This document shows positions 9,307-20,198 of a stretch of 64,000 bases of DNA, piece after piece; positions within the stretch are counted from its first letter, which is position 1; every line of letters begins with the position of its first letter. The notes beneath the pieces are model-generated. The model did not search any database. It saw only the letters and a program-made list of their open reading frames with translations, and was not told where the DNA came from. The translations under genes were made by a program, and so were the position numbers. Origin of the DNA: Ancylobacter sp. WKF20 (GTDB taxonomy: Bacteria > Pseudomonadota > Alphaproteobacteria > Rhizobiales > Xanthobacteraceae). The stretch is from contig NZ_CP121679.1 of the NCBI RefSeq assembly GCF_029760895.1, positions 2,542,001 through 2,606,000 on the forward strand, read 5' to 3'.

Positions 9307-9434
9307 TCGGCACGCGATCCCGGATCGGCCTCCGGCCGTCCGGGATGACGACAGGCGCGGCAAACGAGACAAACGCGACAGCCCAGCCAATACACCGTCA
9401 TGCCCGGGCTTGACCCGGGCATCCACGTCTTCCC
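9307..9434. repeat. 128-bp direct repeat, copy 2
   Basis: Second copy of the block at 9070-9197, offset by exactly 237 bp. The near identity indicates a recent duplication of a composite repeat. The two copies with the intervening type C element form one repeat array between cobT and the terminator group at 9637. Confidence 0.85.
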
Positions 9435-9636
9435 GCGCCACCCCTTGAATTCCCCGAACGGCACCCCATTTCCTGATCACCCAGCCAGGAAAGGGCTGTC
9501 GGCATGGTGGCGCCTCGTCAGCGTCTCGTCGGCAGGAAAGCGGTCAGGACGGATGTACTCCGACCGCCTTTCGTCCCTCCGGTCGCCTTGACCAGCGACC
9601 GGGTCTTGGACGGGAGACGCTCCGCAGGGAGCGGCA

Positions 9637-9662
9637 AGCGCGCCGAGAGGCGCGCTTTTTCT
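9637..9662 (+). terminator. Intrinsic terminator 1 of a tandem set
   Basis: Perfect 8-bp stem AGCGCGCC-gaga-GGCGCGCT followed by TTTTCT. It could end the cobT transcript or a short transcript arising inside 9440-9636. It is the first of three copies of a 39-bp tandem repeat. Confidence 0.75.
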
Positions 9663-9676
9663 TTGCGTCAAAGGTT

Positions 9677-9699
9677 GCGCGCCGAGAGGCGCGCTTTTT
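9677..9699 (+). terminator. Intrinsic terminator 2 of a tandem set
   Basis: Stem GCGCGCC-gaga-GGCGCGC followed by TTTTT, the same unit as the first terminator displaced by 39 bp (9638 to 9677). A third, degenerate copy at about 9716-9735 (CCGCGCC-gagaga-CGCGCT) lacks the T-run. Confidence 0.75.
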
Positions 9700-9750
9700 C
9701 TTTGCGCTGAAGGTTCCGCGCCGAGAGACGCGCTGGGCCGCCGCCTGAAC

Positions 9751-9779
9751 GAAAAAGGCGCGCCACCGGGGCGCGCCTT
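9751..9779 (-). terminator. Terminator of the hemC-hemD-mic60-hemY transcript
   Basis: Inverted repeat AAGGCGCGCC / GGCGCGCCTT (10-bp arms, 5-base loop). On the minus strand it is followed by a T-run (the AAAAA at 9752-9756). It begins 11 bp past the hemY stop, so it ends the heme operon. Confidence 0.8.
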
Positions 9780-9789
9780 CATCGGGAAA

Positions 9790-11481
9790 TCACACGCCGT
9801 AAGGTGGGCGCGTGGTGCCGGCGGGCTCGTCGGGGAACGGACCGGGGCCGGGATCATCCGGCAGATGCGGCATGGCGACCACCGGCGCGCCGGCCGGGCG
9901 CTTCGCCGCCTCGACCGGGGCCGCATCCAGCTTGATGTCCGGCTTAGGCGTGGCTTTGGCGGCTTCCGCCTTCACACCCTCGGCCTTGCTGCCCTCCACC
10001 TTGGCGCTCTCCACCTTGGCGGGCGCGGGCGTGAGGTCGATCACCTCAGGGCGCGGCTCGACCTCGGGGGCGAGCGGCGTGGGATCCTCGCCAGCGAGAT
10101 CGACCACCGGCGCCTCGGGCGCGGCCACCGGGCGGGCGGCGATGGCGGCGGCGATCGCCGCCTTCACCCGCTCGGCCTCGTTCTCCAGCATCGGCGTCGT
10201 GGCAAGGCCGGGCGGCAGTTTCCACTCGAAAGCGTCAAGCCGGCCGGTGACCGGCGAGACCGGCCCCCAGGCTTCCGCCACCACGCCATCGGCCACCCAG
10301 GCCGGGTCCTGCTGCGCACGCACGGCGCGGGCTGTCCATTCGCGGGCCTTGCCGACATCGCCATGCTCGGCGGCTTCCAGCTCCGCCATCAAGAGGCAGA
10401 CACGCTGCGTCGGGTTGCCGAGCAGCGGCAGCAGCGCGGTGCGGGCGACGTCGAACTCCAGCGCGTCGAGGGCGGCGCGGGCGAGCACCATGGCGCTCTC
10501 CGGGTGCGCCGGCGCGCGGGCAGTCAGCGTGCGGATGCGCTTCAGCCGCTCGCGCGAGGCATCGCCCGGGCGAAGATGCAGATAGGTCTCGGCGAGATCG
10601 GGATGCGGGGTCGCCGCATAGGCGTTCTCGACGATCTTGGAGGCCTTGCGCGTATCGCCGGCGGCGCCGAGCAGGCGGCCGGCAATGTCAGCGGCGGGCA
10701 CCAGGGTCGGGGCGAGGCGTGCGGCCTCGACGGCTTTCTCACGGGCGATGGCGGGGTCGGAGAGCTCGATCGCCTGCGCCTGCGCGGCGAGCAGCACCGC
10801 CCGGCGGCGGCGATGGGCGGCGCGGTCAAGCCCACCATGGGCGGCTTCCCGCTCGAGCATGGCCAGCGCGCCGGTGAAGTCGCCCTTCAAGCAGCGCGCC
10901 TCGATCACCGCATCCGCCGCCCAGGCAAGGCCCGGCTCGTGCCGGGCGGCTTCTTCCGCCGCCATCAGCGCGGCATTGGCGTCGCCACGCCGGCGGGCTT
11001 CCACATGCAGCCCGCGCAGGCCGAGCAGGCGGGTGCCGGGCGCGTCCGCCATGGTGCGGAACGCCGCCTCGGCGCCGGCCGCGTCGCCGGAAAGTTGCGC
11101 CGCCTGCGCCGCGAGCAGGCGGGCGAGCGGCTCATGGCCCATCAGCCGCTCGGCGTCATTGGCGGCGCGGCGCGCGCCCATCACGTCGCCCGAGCCGACG
11201 GCGACCAGGCCGCGCGAGATCGCCGCCCAGCCCTTGTTGCGCCGGCGGGTGCGCCAGGAACCGGCGATCATGTCCGGCGAGCGCAGGATGAGGCGCAACA
11301 GCGTCCAGATCAGGATCGCGGCGGCGATCACCGCCAAGAGCGCGCTGGCGGCGACCAGCACGCTGGTCTCGATGTGCCAGCCCTGCCAGTCGAGAGCGAT
11401 CTGGCCGGGGCGGTCGGCGAGCCAGGCGACGCCGAAGGCGATGGCGGCGAGGATCAGCAGATAGACGACGATGCGGATCAC
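9790..11481 (-). CDS. hemY: HemY-like TPR membrane protein
   Basis: 563-residue protein of the proteobacterial HemY family (not protoporphyrinogen oxidase). Two N-terminal membrane helices (about residues 3-24 and 40-66) form the HemY_N domain with the conserved DRPGQIALDWQGW between them. TPR-like helical repeats fill about 90-400, and the C-terminal 130 residues are Pro/Ala/Lys-rich and low complexity. Its molecular role is unclear; the link to heme synthesis is through gene order. It starts at a GTG overlapping the stop of the Mic60-like gene (GTGA) with a GGGAGGAA ribosome-binding site, and ends just before a terminator. Confidence 0.85.
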   Translation of the reverse strand: MIRIVVYLLILAAIAFGVAWLADRPGQIALDWQGWHIETSVLVAASALLAVIAAAILIWTLLRLILRSPDMIAGSWRTRRRNKGWAAISRGLVAVGSGDVMGARRAANDAERLMGHEPLARLLAAQAAQLSGDAAGAEAAFRTMADAPGTRLLGLRGLHVEARRRGDANAALMAAEEAARHEPGLAWAADAVIEARCLKGDFTGALAMLEREAAHGGLDRAAHRRRRAVLLAAQAQAIELSDPAIAREKAVEAARLAPTLVPAADIAGRLLGAAGDTRKASKIVENAYAATPHPDLAETYLHLRPGDASRERLKRIRTLTARAPAHPESAMVLARAALDALEFDVARTALLPLLGNPTQRVCLLMAELEAAEHGDVGKAREWTARAVRAQQDPAWVADGVVAEAWGPVSPVTGRLDAFEWKLPPGLATTPMLENEAERVKAAIAAAIAARPVAAPEAPVVDLAGEDPTPLAPEVEPRPEVIDLTPAPAKVESAKVEGSKAEGVKAEAAKATPKPDIKLDAAPVEAAKRPAGAPVVAMPHLPDDPGPGPFPDEPAGTTRPPYGV

Positions 11482-12935
11482 TGGGTTCCTCCCGCAAGGC
11501 TGGCGAGCACATGATGGCTCAGCCCGCCAATGGTGGCGAGCGCCGCCTGCCGCTGCTCAAGGCTCTCGATCACCGGGGCGACGGCGGATTTGCCCTCGGC
11601 CGGCAGGCCGTTCAGCGTCGCCAGCGCGCCGGCATAGTCGTTCCGCTGGAGCTGGGCGCGGGCGGTCGCGACCGCCTCGGCATCGGCGCCCACCGGGGCG
11701 TCGTCGCTGCGGCGGACGGTGACAAGCCCCTTGGCGCTCTCCACCAGCCGGTCGAGAACGCCGGCATCGGCCGGCGCCGCCACGGCGGACGGCGCGGGGG
11801 TGGTCGCGGCCTTGAGCTGGTCGGCCAGCGCCGGGCCGGTGCCATAGCCGCTCGCGGCCTTCGGCTCCAGCGCGGCAAGCCCCTCTCCGCCGGCGCCGAG
11901 CAGAGCGCGCGTCGCCTTCAGTTCGGTGGTGAAGGGCTGGCCGCCGCTCACCGCCACTTGCAGCGCGCTGAGTGCGACAAGCTGCGCCGCGCCCTGCCCG
12001 CTCGCCTGCTGCTGCTGGGCGACGGTGGCGAGGCGCTGTTCCAGCGCGCTGATGCGGGCGGTGGCGGTGGCGAGATCCTGCGGCGAGGCGGCCGGTGGCG
12101 GGGCCGGAATGGCCGCGACCTGCTGCTGCAGCGCATCGACCTTGCCGGACAGCGCCGTCAGCTGCTCGGGCGCGACCGATGGCGCCGGCGCGGGCAGGCC
12201 ATCCACCTTCTGCTGGAGCGCGTCGAGACGGCCGCCGAGCGCGGCAAACTCCTCGGGCGATGTGGCAGGCGCCGGCGCGGCGTTGTCGGCAATTCCGTTC
12301 ACCCGCTCGCCGACATCGGCGAGGCCGGATTCCAGCGCGTCGAGCCGGGTCGCCAGATCCTGCGGCAGGTTGATATTCGCGGCCGGCGCGGTGCCGCCCG
12401 CCGCGCTTTCCATGGCATCCACGCGCTGGCGCAGATCGAGCGCGCGCGCTTCAAGCTGGGTGATGGCGTCGGCATTCTGCTCGGCGCTGTAGAAGGTATT
12501 GACCACGGCGAGCGCCACGGCGGCGCCGATCACGCCGGAGACCAGCGCGGCAATGAGGCCGGTCACCAGACCCATCTGCCGCTTCGGCACGGGCGCCTCG
12601 GCTGGCGTGCCCGGCAGTTCGGCGGCGTGGACGGGCTCGGGCGGCGGGGTCTCGGAAGACGGCGCTTCGGCGTCAGCCTTGTCCGGGTTGTTCACGGTGT
12701 CGGTATCCTTCAGCGGGCCGCCATCGGCATCGAGCACCGGCACCTCGGCGGGTGCGGCATCCTCGCTCGGCGGCGTGTCTTTGGCGCCGGTCGGCGGCGG
12801 CACTTCGGTCGCCGCGAGATCGAGCGTCGGTGGCGGACGGCGGCGCGATTTGCCGCGCGCACCTGCCTCAAGCGCCTCATGATCGGTCTCGGTCGCCGAT
12901 CCGGTGGGTTCGTGTTTGGAGTCTTTCGTCGCCAC
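11478..12935 (-). CDS. Mitofilin/Mic60-like inner-membrane protein
   Basis: 485-residue protein matching the alphaproteobacterial COG4223/mitofilin family, homologues of mitochondrial Mic60. Layout: a cytoplasmic disordered Pro/Ala/Glu-rich N-terminus (1-120), one membrane helix (about 122-147, GLIAALVSGVIGAAVALAVV), a long coiled-coil rich in LDALQ repeats (about 155-330), then a C-terminal mitofilin signature region beginning LVALSALQVAVSGGQPF. Mic60 family proteins shape membrane invaginations at crista junctions or intracytoplasmic membranes; this is established for the family, not shown here. Location between hemD and hemY is the known alphaproteobacterial context. GTG start with GGAGG seven bases upstream. 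Confidence 0.85.
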   Translation of the reverse strand: MATKDSKHEPTGSATETDHEALEAGARGKSRRRPPPTLDLAATEVPPPTGAKDTPPSEDAAPAEVPVLDADGGPLKDTDTVNNPDKADAEAPSSETPPPEPVHAAELPGTPAEAPVPKRQMGLVTGLIAALVSGVIGAAVALAVVNTFYSAEQNADAITQLEARALDLRQRVDAMESAAGGTAPAANINLPQDLATRLDALESGLADVGERVNGIADNAAPAPATSPEEFAALGGRLDALQQKVDGLPAPAPSVAPEQLTALSGKVDALQQQVAAIPAPPPAASPQDLATATARISALEQRLATVAQQQQASGQGAAQLVALSALQVAVSGGQPFTTELKATRALLGAGGEGLAALEPKAASGYGTGPALADQLKAATTPAPSAVAAPADAGVLDRLVESAKGLVTVRRSDDAPVGADAEAVATARAQLQRNDYAGALATLNGLPAEGKSAVAPVIESLEQRQAALATIGGLSHHVLASLAGGTQ

Positions 12936-13032
12936 GTGCGTACCTCCCCGAGATCATAAAGCGCCGACCCGCCCTCGGTTCCCGGGATAGACCGCACCTG
13001 CCCTCCCCGCAACCTCGGGAGAGCCCCATGGT

Positions 13033-13773
13033 TTACCGGTCGAGCAGCGCGAACAAGCCCTCTTCCGTCGGGGAATCGGCGATGCGCGTCGGCCAGCCCG
13101 CACCCGCCAGAGGCGCCGCGACATTGGCGGAAAAGCACAGATGCTGGACCCGCGCCAGCGCCGCGCAGAGGCCCGCCGCAAGCCCCCCGGCCCTGTCCGC
13201 CGCTTGGGCGCAGGCCACCAGCGTCGCCGCCGTGCGCGGGGAGAAATGAATGGCCGCGTCGATCTGCCCCGCCACCAGCGCCGCGCAGGTTTCCGGTGCC
13301 AGAGCGGGAGCCGGCACGGCGCGGTAGATGACGAAAAGTTCAACGCCGATCCCGTCGCCCGCCAGCGCCGCGCCGAGATCGACCGCCCGGTCCTCGCCCG
13401 CCACATGCAGCACCCGCGCCCCGCGCGGCAGGCTCGTGCGGATCAGCGCCACCAGCGCCGCGCCATCCCCGCCGGCGATATGGAGGTCGGCGAAACCCTC
13501 GGGAGCGACGGCGGCGGTGCGCCGGCCCACCGCATAGAGCGGCAGCCGCGTCAGGGCCGAAAGCTCGGGCCGGGCCGCCAGCGCCCGCGCCCCGTTCACG
13601 CTGGTCAGCGCCACCGCGTCGAACGGGCCGGCGGGAAGTGCCGCCGCACGGATCGGCTCGACGATCAGCAGCGGATCGACCAGCGCGGAGAGCCCCGCCG
13701 CCCCCAGCCGCGCGGCGGTGGCCTCAGCATCCGGCTGCGGCCGCGTGACCAGGATCCGCGTGAGCGCGCCCAC
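13033..13773 (-). CDS. hemD: Uroporphyrinogen-III synthase
   Basis: 246-residue HemD, which cyclises hydroxymethylbilane with inversion of ring D to form uroporphyrinogen III. Family features include ILVTRPQPDAEATAARL at the N-terminus, DAVALTSVNGARAL, AVGRRTAAVAPEGF and the FSPRTAATL segment. HemD is poorly conserved, but the position directly after hemC is decisive. The start is placed at GTG 13773, ten bases after the hemC stop; the longer open frame extends into hemC and reads as non-coding there. Confidence 0.88.
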   Translation of the reverse strand: MGALTRILVTRPQPDAEATAARLGAAGLSALVDPLLIVEPIRAAALPAGPFDAVALTSVNGARALAARPELSALTRLPLYAVGRRTAAVAPEGFADLHIAGGDGAALVALIRTSLPRGARVLHVAGEDRAVDLGAALAGDGIGVELFVIYRAVPAPALAPETCAALVAGQIDAAIHFSPRTAATLVACAQAADRAGGLAAGLCAALARVQHLCFSANVAAPLAGAGWPTRIADSPTEEGLFALLDR

Positions 13774-13783
13774 CGGCCCGGCC

Positions 13784-14722
13784 TTAATGCGCCACGTGCG
13801 GCAGCAGGTCGGGCGGCACCATGGCGCGCATTTCGTGCCCGGCGGCGATGCCGAGTTCCAGCGCACGGTTGAGCGGCCCGTGGCGGACGATCTCGTAATA
13901 TTGCGTGCCGTCGGGCGAGAGCACCGCGCCGCGGAAGCGGATCTCGTCTCCCACCACCTGCGCATGGCCGGCAATGGGCGTGCGGCAGGAACCGTCGAGC
14001 TCGCCGAGATAGGCCCGCTCCACCCGCAAAGCGAGGCCGGTCGCCGGGCAGATGACCGGCACGATGAGCGAATCGACCGCGAGGTCGCGCTGGCGCGTTT
14101 CGATCGCCACCGCCCCCTGCCCGACGGCCGGCAGGAAATCGCCGGTCTCCAGCACGCTGCTCACCCGGTCCGCCATGCCGAGGCGGGTGAGGCCGGCGAG
14201 CGCCAGAAGCGTCGCGTCGAATTCGCCGCTCTCCACCTTGTTCAGCCGCGTCTGCACATTGCCGCGCAGCAGCGAGACCTGAAGGTCCGGCCGCAGCCGG
14301 CGCAGCTGCGCCTCGCGCCGCAGCGAGGCGGTGCCCACCTTCGCGCCTTCCGGCAGGTCGCGCAGCGCCACTCCCTCGCGCAGGATCAGCGCGTCGCGCA
14401 CATCCGCGCGCGGCAGGTAGCCGACAAGGTGCAGCCCGTCCGGCAGGCGCGTCGGCATGTCCTTGGCCGAATGCACGGCGAGGTCGATGCGCCGCTCCAG
14501 CAGCGCCTCCTCGATTTCCTTGGTGAAAAGCCCCTTGCCACCGGCCTGCGACAACGCCCGGTCGGTGATGGCATCCCCGGTGGTGCGGATCACCACCACC
14601 TCGACCGCTTCCGGCGCCCATTTGTGATGGCGCACCAGCACATCGCGCACGGCATGGGCCTGCCAGAGCGCCAGCGGGCTGCCACGGGTGCCGAGCCGGA
14701 GGCGGGGAAGCGATTGCGTCAT
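13784..14722 (-). CDS. hemC: Porphobilinogen deaminase (hydroxymethylbilane synthase)
   Basis: 312 residues, the usual family length. The opening [15 protein letters not shown] is canonical. The active-site Asp region is [11 protein letters not shown], Arg-rich substrate-binding segments are [10 protein letters not shown] and [10 protein letters not shown], and the dipyrromethane cofactor Cys is C246 in [11 protein letters not shown]. It polymerises four porphobilinogens to hydroxymethylbilane. First gene of the heme group hemC-hemD-mic60-hemY; divergent from tsaD with only 63 bp between the starts. Confidence 0.96.
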   Translation of the reverse strand: MTQSLPRLRLGTRGSPLALWQAHAVRDVLVRHHKWAPEAVEVVVIRTTGDAITDRALSQAGGKGLFTKEIEEALLERRIDLAVHSAKDMPTRLPDGLHLVGYLPRADVRDALILREGVALRDLPEGAKVGTASLRREAQLRRLRPDLQVSLLRGNVQTRLNKVESGEFDATLLALAGLTRLGMADRVSSVLETGDFLPAVGQGAVAIETRQRDLAVDSLIVPVICPATGLALRVERAYLGELDGSCRTPIAGHAQVVGDEIRFRGAVLSPDGTQYYEIVRHGPLNRALELGIAAGHEMRAMVPPDLLPHVAH

Positions 14723-14785
14723 GGCGTCCTGCGGTGCTAGCGGTTCGGGAACGGGTTCAGAACACCGTCCAACCCCGGAAAGTCA

Positions 14786-15847
14786 ATGCGCGATCTTCTC
14801 CTCCTCGGCATCGAGACCACCTGCGACGAGACCGCCGCGGCCGTGGTGCGCCGCCGCGCGGACGGTTCCGGCACCATCCTGTCCAACATCGTGCTGTCGC
14901 AGACCGCCGAGCACGCGGCCTATGGCGGCGTGGTGCCGGAGATCGCCGCCCGCGCTCACGTGGAAGTGCTCGACCGCATCATCGAGCGGGCGCTGCGCTC
15001 CTCGGGCGTGAAGCTGGTGGAGCTGGACGGCATCGCCGCCGCCGCCGGGCCGGGGCTGATCGGCGGCGTCATTGTCGGGCTCACCACCGCCAAGGCCATC
15101 GCCCTCGCCGCGAAGAAGCCGCTGGTGGCGGTCAATCATCTGGAAGCCCACGCGCTGACCGCGCGGCTGACCGATGCCGTGCCCTTCCCCTTCCTGCTGC
15201 TGCTGGTCTCGGGCGGGCACACCCAGCTCGTCGCCGTCACCGGTGTGGGCGAGTATCACAAGCTCGGCGGCACCATGGACGATGCCATCGGCGAGGCCTT
15301 CGACAAGACGGCGAAGATGCTCGGCCTGCCCTATCCCGGCGGCCCGGCGGTGGAGCGCGCGGCGCTGCGCGGGGATGCCTCGCGCTTCCCCCTGCCGCGC
15401 CCGCTGCATGGCAAGCCGGTGCCGGACTTCTCGCTGTCGGGCCTCAAGACCGCGGTGCGACTGGAAGCGCTCAAGGTCGCTCCGCTCGGCGACCAGGACG
15501 TGAACGACCTGTGCGCCTCCTTCCAGGCCGCCATCGTCGACATTCTCGCCGACCGGGTGCGCTGCGCGCTCCGGGTCATGCGCGAGCGCGGGCTGAAGCC
15601 GAGCGCGCTGGTGCTGGCGGGCGGCGTCGGCGCCAATCAGGCGGTGCGCCGCGTGCTGCACAAGGTCGCCGCCGATGGCGGCACCCGCCTCGCCGTTCCT
15701 CCGCCCGAGCTGTGCACCGACAATGGCGCGATGATCGCCTGGGCCGGCGCCGAGCGCCTCGCTCTGGGCCTCACCGACGAGCTCGGCGTCGCCCCCCGCG
15801 CCCGCTGGCCGCTGGAGGAGGTGACGGGCGTGGAGATGGCCGACTGA
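14786..15847 (+). CDS. tsaD: tRNA N6-adenosine threonylcarbamoyltransferase TsaD
   Basis: 353-residue TsaD/Kae1/Qri7 protein that transfers threonylcarbamoyl to A37 of ANN-decoding tRNAs. The start [15 protein letters not shown] is diagnostic, the metal-binding His pair is in VNHLEAHAL (H118 and H122), and the ASKHA nucleotide-binding motifs [25 protein letters not shown] and [12 protein letters not shown] are intact. The stop TGA shares its A with the ATG of gpsA. Confidence 0.96.
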   Translation: MRDLLLLGIETTCDETAAAVVRRRADGSGTILSNIVLSQTAEHAAYGGVVPEIAARAHVEVLDRIIERALRSSGVKLVELDGIAAAAGPGLIGGVIVGLTTAKAIALAAKKPLVAVNHLEAHALTARLTDAVPFPFLLLLVSGGHTQLVAVTGVGEYHKLGGTMDDAIGEAFDKTAKMLGLPYPGGPAVERAALRGDASRFPLPRPLHGKPVPDFSLSGLKTAVRLEALKVAPLGDQDVNDLCASFQAAIVDILADRVRCALRVMRERGLKPSALVLAGGVGANQAVRRVLHKVAADGGTRLAVPPPELCTDNGAMIAWAGAERLALGLTDELGVAPRARWPLEEVTGVEMAD

Positions 15848-16836
15848 TGCCCGCGCGTTTCGCCCGCATCGGCGTGGTCGGGGCCGGCGCCTGGGGCACC
15901 GCGCTCGCCAATGCCGCCGCCCGCGCCGGGCGCGCCGTGGTGCTCTGGGGGCGCGACGCGCAGGCCATCGCCGCGATGGAGGAGAGCCGCCGCAACAACG
16001 CCCATCTGCCGGGCGTCGAGCTGGACACATCGGTCTCACTGTCCACCTCACTGCACTCACTGGCCATTTGCGACGCTGTACTTCTGGTTGTACCGGCGCA
16101 GGCGAGCCGGGAGGTCGCCCACGCCCTCGCCCCGCATCTCAGGGAGGGCACGCCGCTCGTTACCTGCGCCAAGGGCATCGAGCGCGGCACCGGGCTGTTC
16201 ATGACGCAGGTTCTGGCCGAGGCCTGCCCGCATTGCCTCCCCGCCATCCTTTCCGGCCCGAGCTTCGCCAGCGATGTCGCGGCCGGCCTGCCGACGGCGG
16301 TAACACTGGCCGCTCAAGAGGTTAGCGTCGCCGAGGCGCTCGCCACCGCGCTCGGCTCGCCCTCCTTCCGGCTCTATCACAGCGAGGATGTGCGCGGCGT
16401 GGAGATCGGCGGGGCGGCGAAAAACGTGCTCGCCATCGCCGCCGGCATCGTCGGCGGTCGCGAACTCGGCGCCAGCGCCGCCGCCGCCCTCATCGCTCGC
16501 GGCTTCGCCGAACTCACCCGCTTTGGCCGCGCCTATGGCGCGCGCGGCGAGACGCTGACGGGCCTTTCCGGCCTCGGCGACCTCATCCTCACCTGCTCCA
16601 CCGCCCAGTCGCGCAATTACGCGCTGGGTCTAAGCCTCGGGAAAAGCGGGGGTTTTCATCCGACGGGCAAGCTTGCCGAGGGCGCGCTGACCGCCAGCGT
16701 GCTGGTCGCCATGGCCGATGAGCGGGGCATCGACATGCCCATCGCGCGCGCGGTCGAAGCGGTGCTGGCCGGGCGTGTCGGCGTCGATGATGCCATCGGG
16801 TCGCTGCTGGCGCGGCCCCAGAAAGCGGAAGCGTAA
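15847..16836 (+). CDS. gpsA: Glycerol-3-phosphate dehydrogenase [NAD(P)+]
   Basis: 329-residue soluble GpsA, making sn-glycerol 3-phosphate from dihydroxyacetone phosphate for phospholipids. It shows the Rossmann motif [26 protein letters not shown], the substrate-binding [11 protein letters not shown], catalytic Lys in [16 protein letters not shown], and [12 protein letters not shown]. The ATG overlaps the tsaD stop by one base, a coupling common in proteobacteria. A longer in-frame opening reaches back to 14734 but reads as tsaD out of frame. Confidence 0.95.
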   Translation: MPARFARIGVVGAGAWGTALANAAARAGRAVVLWGRDAQAIAAMEESRRNNAHLPGVELDTSVSLSTSLHSLAICDAVLLVVPAQASREVAHALAPHLREGTPLVTCAKGIERGTGLFMTQVLAEACPHCLPAILSGPSFASDVAAGLPTAVTLAAQEVSVAEALATALGSPSFRLYHSEDVRGVEIGGAAKNVLAIAAGIVGGRELGASAAAALIARGFAELTRFGRAYGARGETLTGLSGLGDLILTCSTAQSRNYALGLSLGKSGGFHPTGKLAEGALTASVLVAMADERGIDMPIARAVEAVLAGRVGVDDAIGSLLARPQKAEA

Positions 16837-16848
16837 CGGAACCTGACC

Positions 16849-17268
16849 ATGGCGCACTGGCTCTACAAATCCGAACCCTTCAAATGGTCCTGGGACCAGC
16901 AGATTGCCGCCGGGGCGACCGGCACGCATTGGGACGGCGTGCGTAACCATCTGGCCAAGCAGCAGCTTCTGGCGATGAAGCTGGGCGATCGTGGCTTCTT
17001 CTACCACTCCAATGAAGGCAAGGAGATCGTCGGCATCGTCGAGGTCATCAAGGAGGCGTATCCCGACCCCTCCGACCCCACCGGCAAATTCGTCATGGTC
17101 GACATCAAGGCCATTGAACCGTTGAAGAATCCGGTGCCCCTCGCCGCCATCAAGTCCGAGCCGCGCCTCGCCGAGATGGCGCTGATGCGCTTCTCCCGCC
17201 TCTCCGTGCAGCCCGTCACCGACCGCGAATGGGAGATCGTGCTGGAGATGGCCGACCACGGCCGGTGA
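16849..17268 (+). CDS. EVE domain-containing protein
   Basis: 139-residue stand-alone EVE domain (PUA-like fold), related to human THYN1. Typical motifs are HWLYKSEP, TGTHWDGVRNHLAKQ, KLGDRGFFYHSN and EIVGIVEVIKEAYPDP. EVE domains bind modified bases, mostly modified cytosines, in DNA or RNA; the target in bacteria that carry the stand-alone form is not settled. It starts 12 bp after gpsA and its stop overlaps the GTG of the methyltransferase gene downstream. Confidence 0.85.
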   Translation: MAHWLYKSEPFKWSWDQQIAAGATGTHWDGVRNHLAKQQLLAMKLGDRGFFYHSNEGKEIVGIVEVIKEAYPDPSDPTGKFVMVDIKAIEPLKNPVPLAAIKSEPRLAEMALMRFSRLSVQPVTDREWEIVLEMADHGR

Positions 17269-17936
17269 GCGGCGGGGGCATCGCCGACGCCAGCGCCTTC
17301 ATCCGCGCGGAAACGCGCCTGCTGCCGGTGCCGCTGGTGCCGGAAATCTCGCTCCACCTCGCCGCCGAGTCGCTGCCGATCTGGCAGCGCACGGAGGAGG
17401 AACTTGGCGCCATCGGCCTGCCCCCGCCCTTCTGGGCCTTCGCTTGGGCCGGCGGGCAGGCGCTGGCGCGCCATGTCCTTGATAATCCAGGGATTGTTCA
17501 GGGCCGCCGGGTGCTGGATTTCGCCGCTGGCTCCGGCCTTGTCGGCATCGCCGCGCTGAAGGCCGGCGCCGCTCATGTGGAAGCCGTCGACATTGACGGC
17601 TTCGCGCAGGCCGCCATCGCGCTGAACGCACAGGCCAATGGCGCCGGCCCGCTCACCGTGCGCGGCGACGACCTGATCGGCCAGAGCGGCGGCTGGGACG
17701 TGGTACTGGCCGGCGACATCGCCTATGAGCGCGACCTCGCCGCCCGCGTCTTCGCCTGGCTGGAAGCCCTCGCGGCGGGGGGCACAAAGGTGTGGATCGG
17801 CGATCCCGGCCGCTCCTACCTGCCGCGCGAACGGCTTGAAAAGCTTGCGGAATATGGCGTGGCTGTGTCGCGCGACCTGGAGGATTCCGACATCAAGCAC
17901 ACCAGCATCTGGCGCCCGCGCGCGGGGGATGGCTGA
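17265..17936 (+). CDS. Class I SAM methyltransferase, ETF-beta lysine methyltransferase-like
   Basis: 223-residue methyltransferase. SAM-binding motif I is VLDFAAGSGLVGIAAL, followed by an acidic loop VEAVDIDGFA. N-terminal ETRLLPVPLVPEISLHLAAE and PPPFWAFAWAGGQALARH match what I know of the bacterial METTL20/ETFB lysine methyltransferase group, often mislabelled ribosomal protein L11 methyltransferase. The motif-4 position reads VVLAGDIAYER. The expected substrate is the beta subunit of electron transfer flavoprotein, inferred from family. GTG start overlaps the EVE gene stop (GTGA). Confidence 0.75.
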   Translation: MSGGGIADASAFIRAETRLLPVPLVPEISLHLAAESLPIWQRTEEELGAIGLPPPFWAFAWAGGQALARHVLDNPGIVQGRRVLDFAAGSGLVGIAALKAGAAHVEAVDIDGFAQAAIALNAQANGAGPLTVRGDDLIGQSGGWDVVLAGDIAYERDLAARVFAWLEALAAGGTKVWIGDPGRSYLPRERLEKLAEYGVAVSRDLEDSDIKHTSIWRPRAGDG

Positions 17937-18089
17937 GCCCTTTCAGGACAATTACATACCGACCAAAGTCGCGCGGCCGCTGGCTTGTCCCACCGGGGGC
18001 GCGTCACCATAATCCGAGCGAAAGCAAAACGGCGCTCAGCGCCGGAGCAAGAGCGGCGCCCAGTGCCCGCCCAAGGGGGAGTAAACGCC

Positions 18090-20048
<1,959 letters not shown>

Positions 20049-20198
20049 CCCGGTAGCGCAGCGGCGGGGGGTAGCCTCCCGCCGCACGTGCCGAAATGTC
20101 ACAAGACGGAAATCTGTCGCCGTCGCTGCGTTTCGGAAGCCTTGCGCAATCCTCGCTTGAGATAGGCTAGTCCACGTTGTCGTGGAGCGTGGATAGCC

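Noticed and set aside
9070..9434. Possible CRISPR array
   Set aside because: Only two 128-bp copies with internal palindromes and one long spacer; no cas genes.
8599..9480. Open frames across the repeats after cobT on both strands
   Set aside because: They translate the palindromic repeats (the same peptide recurs twice) and overlap the cobT tail; no ribosome-binding site.
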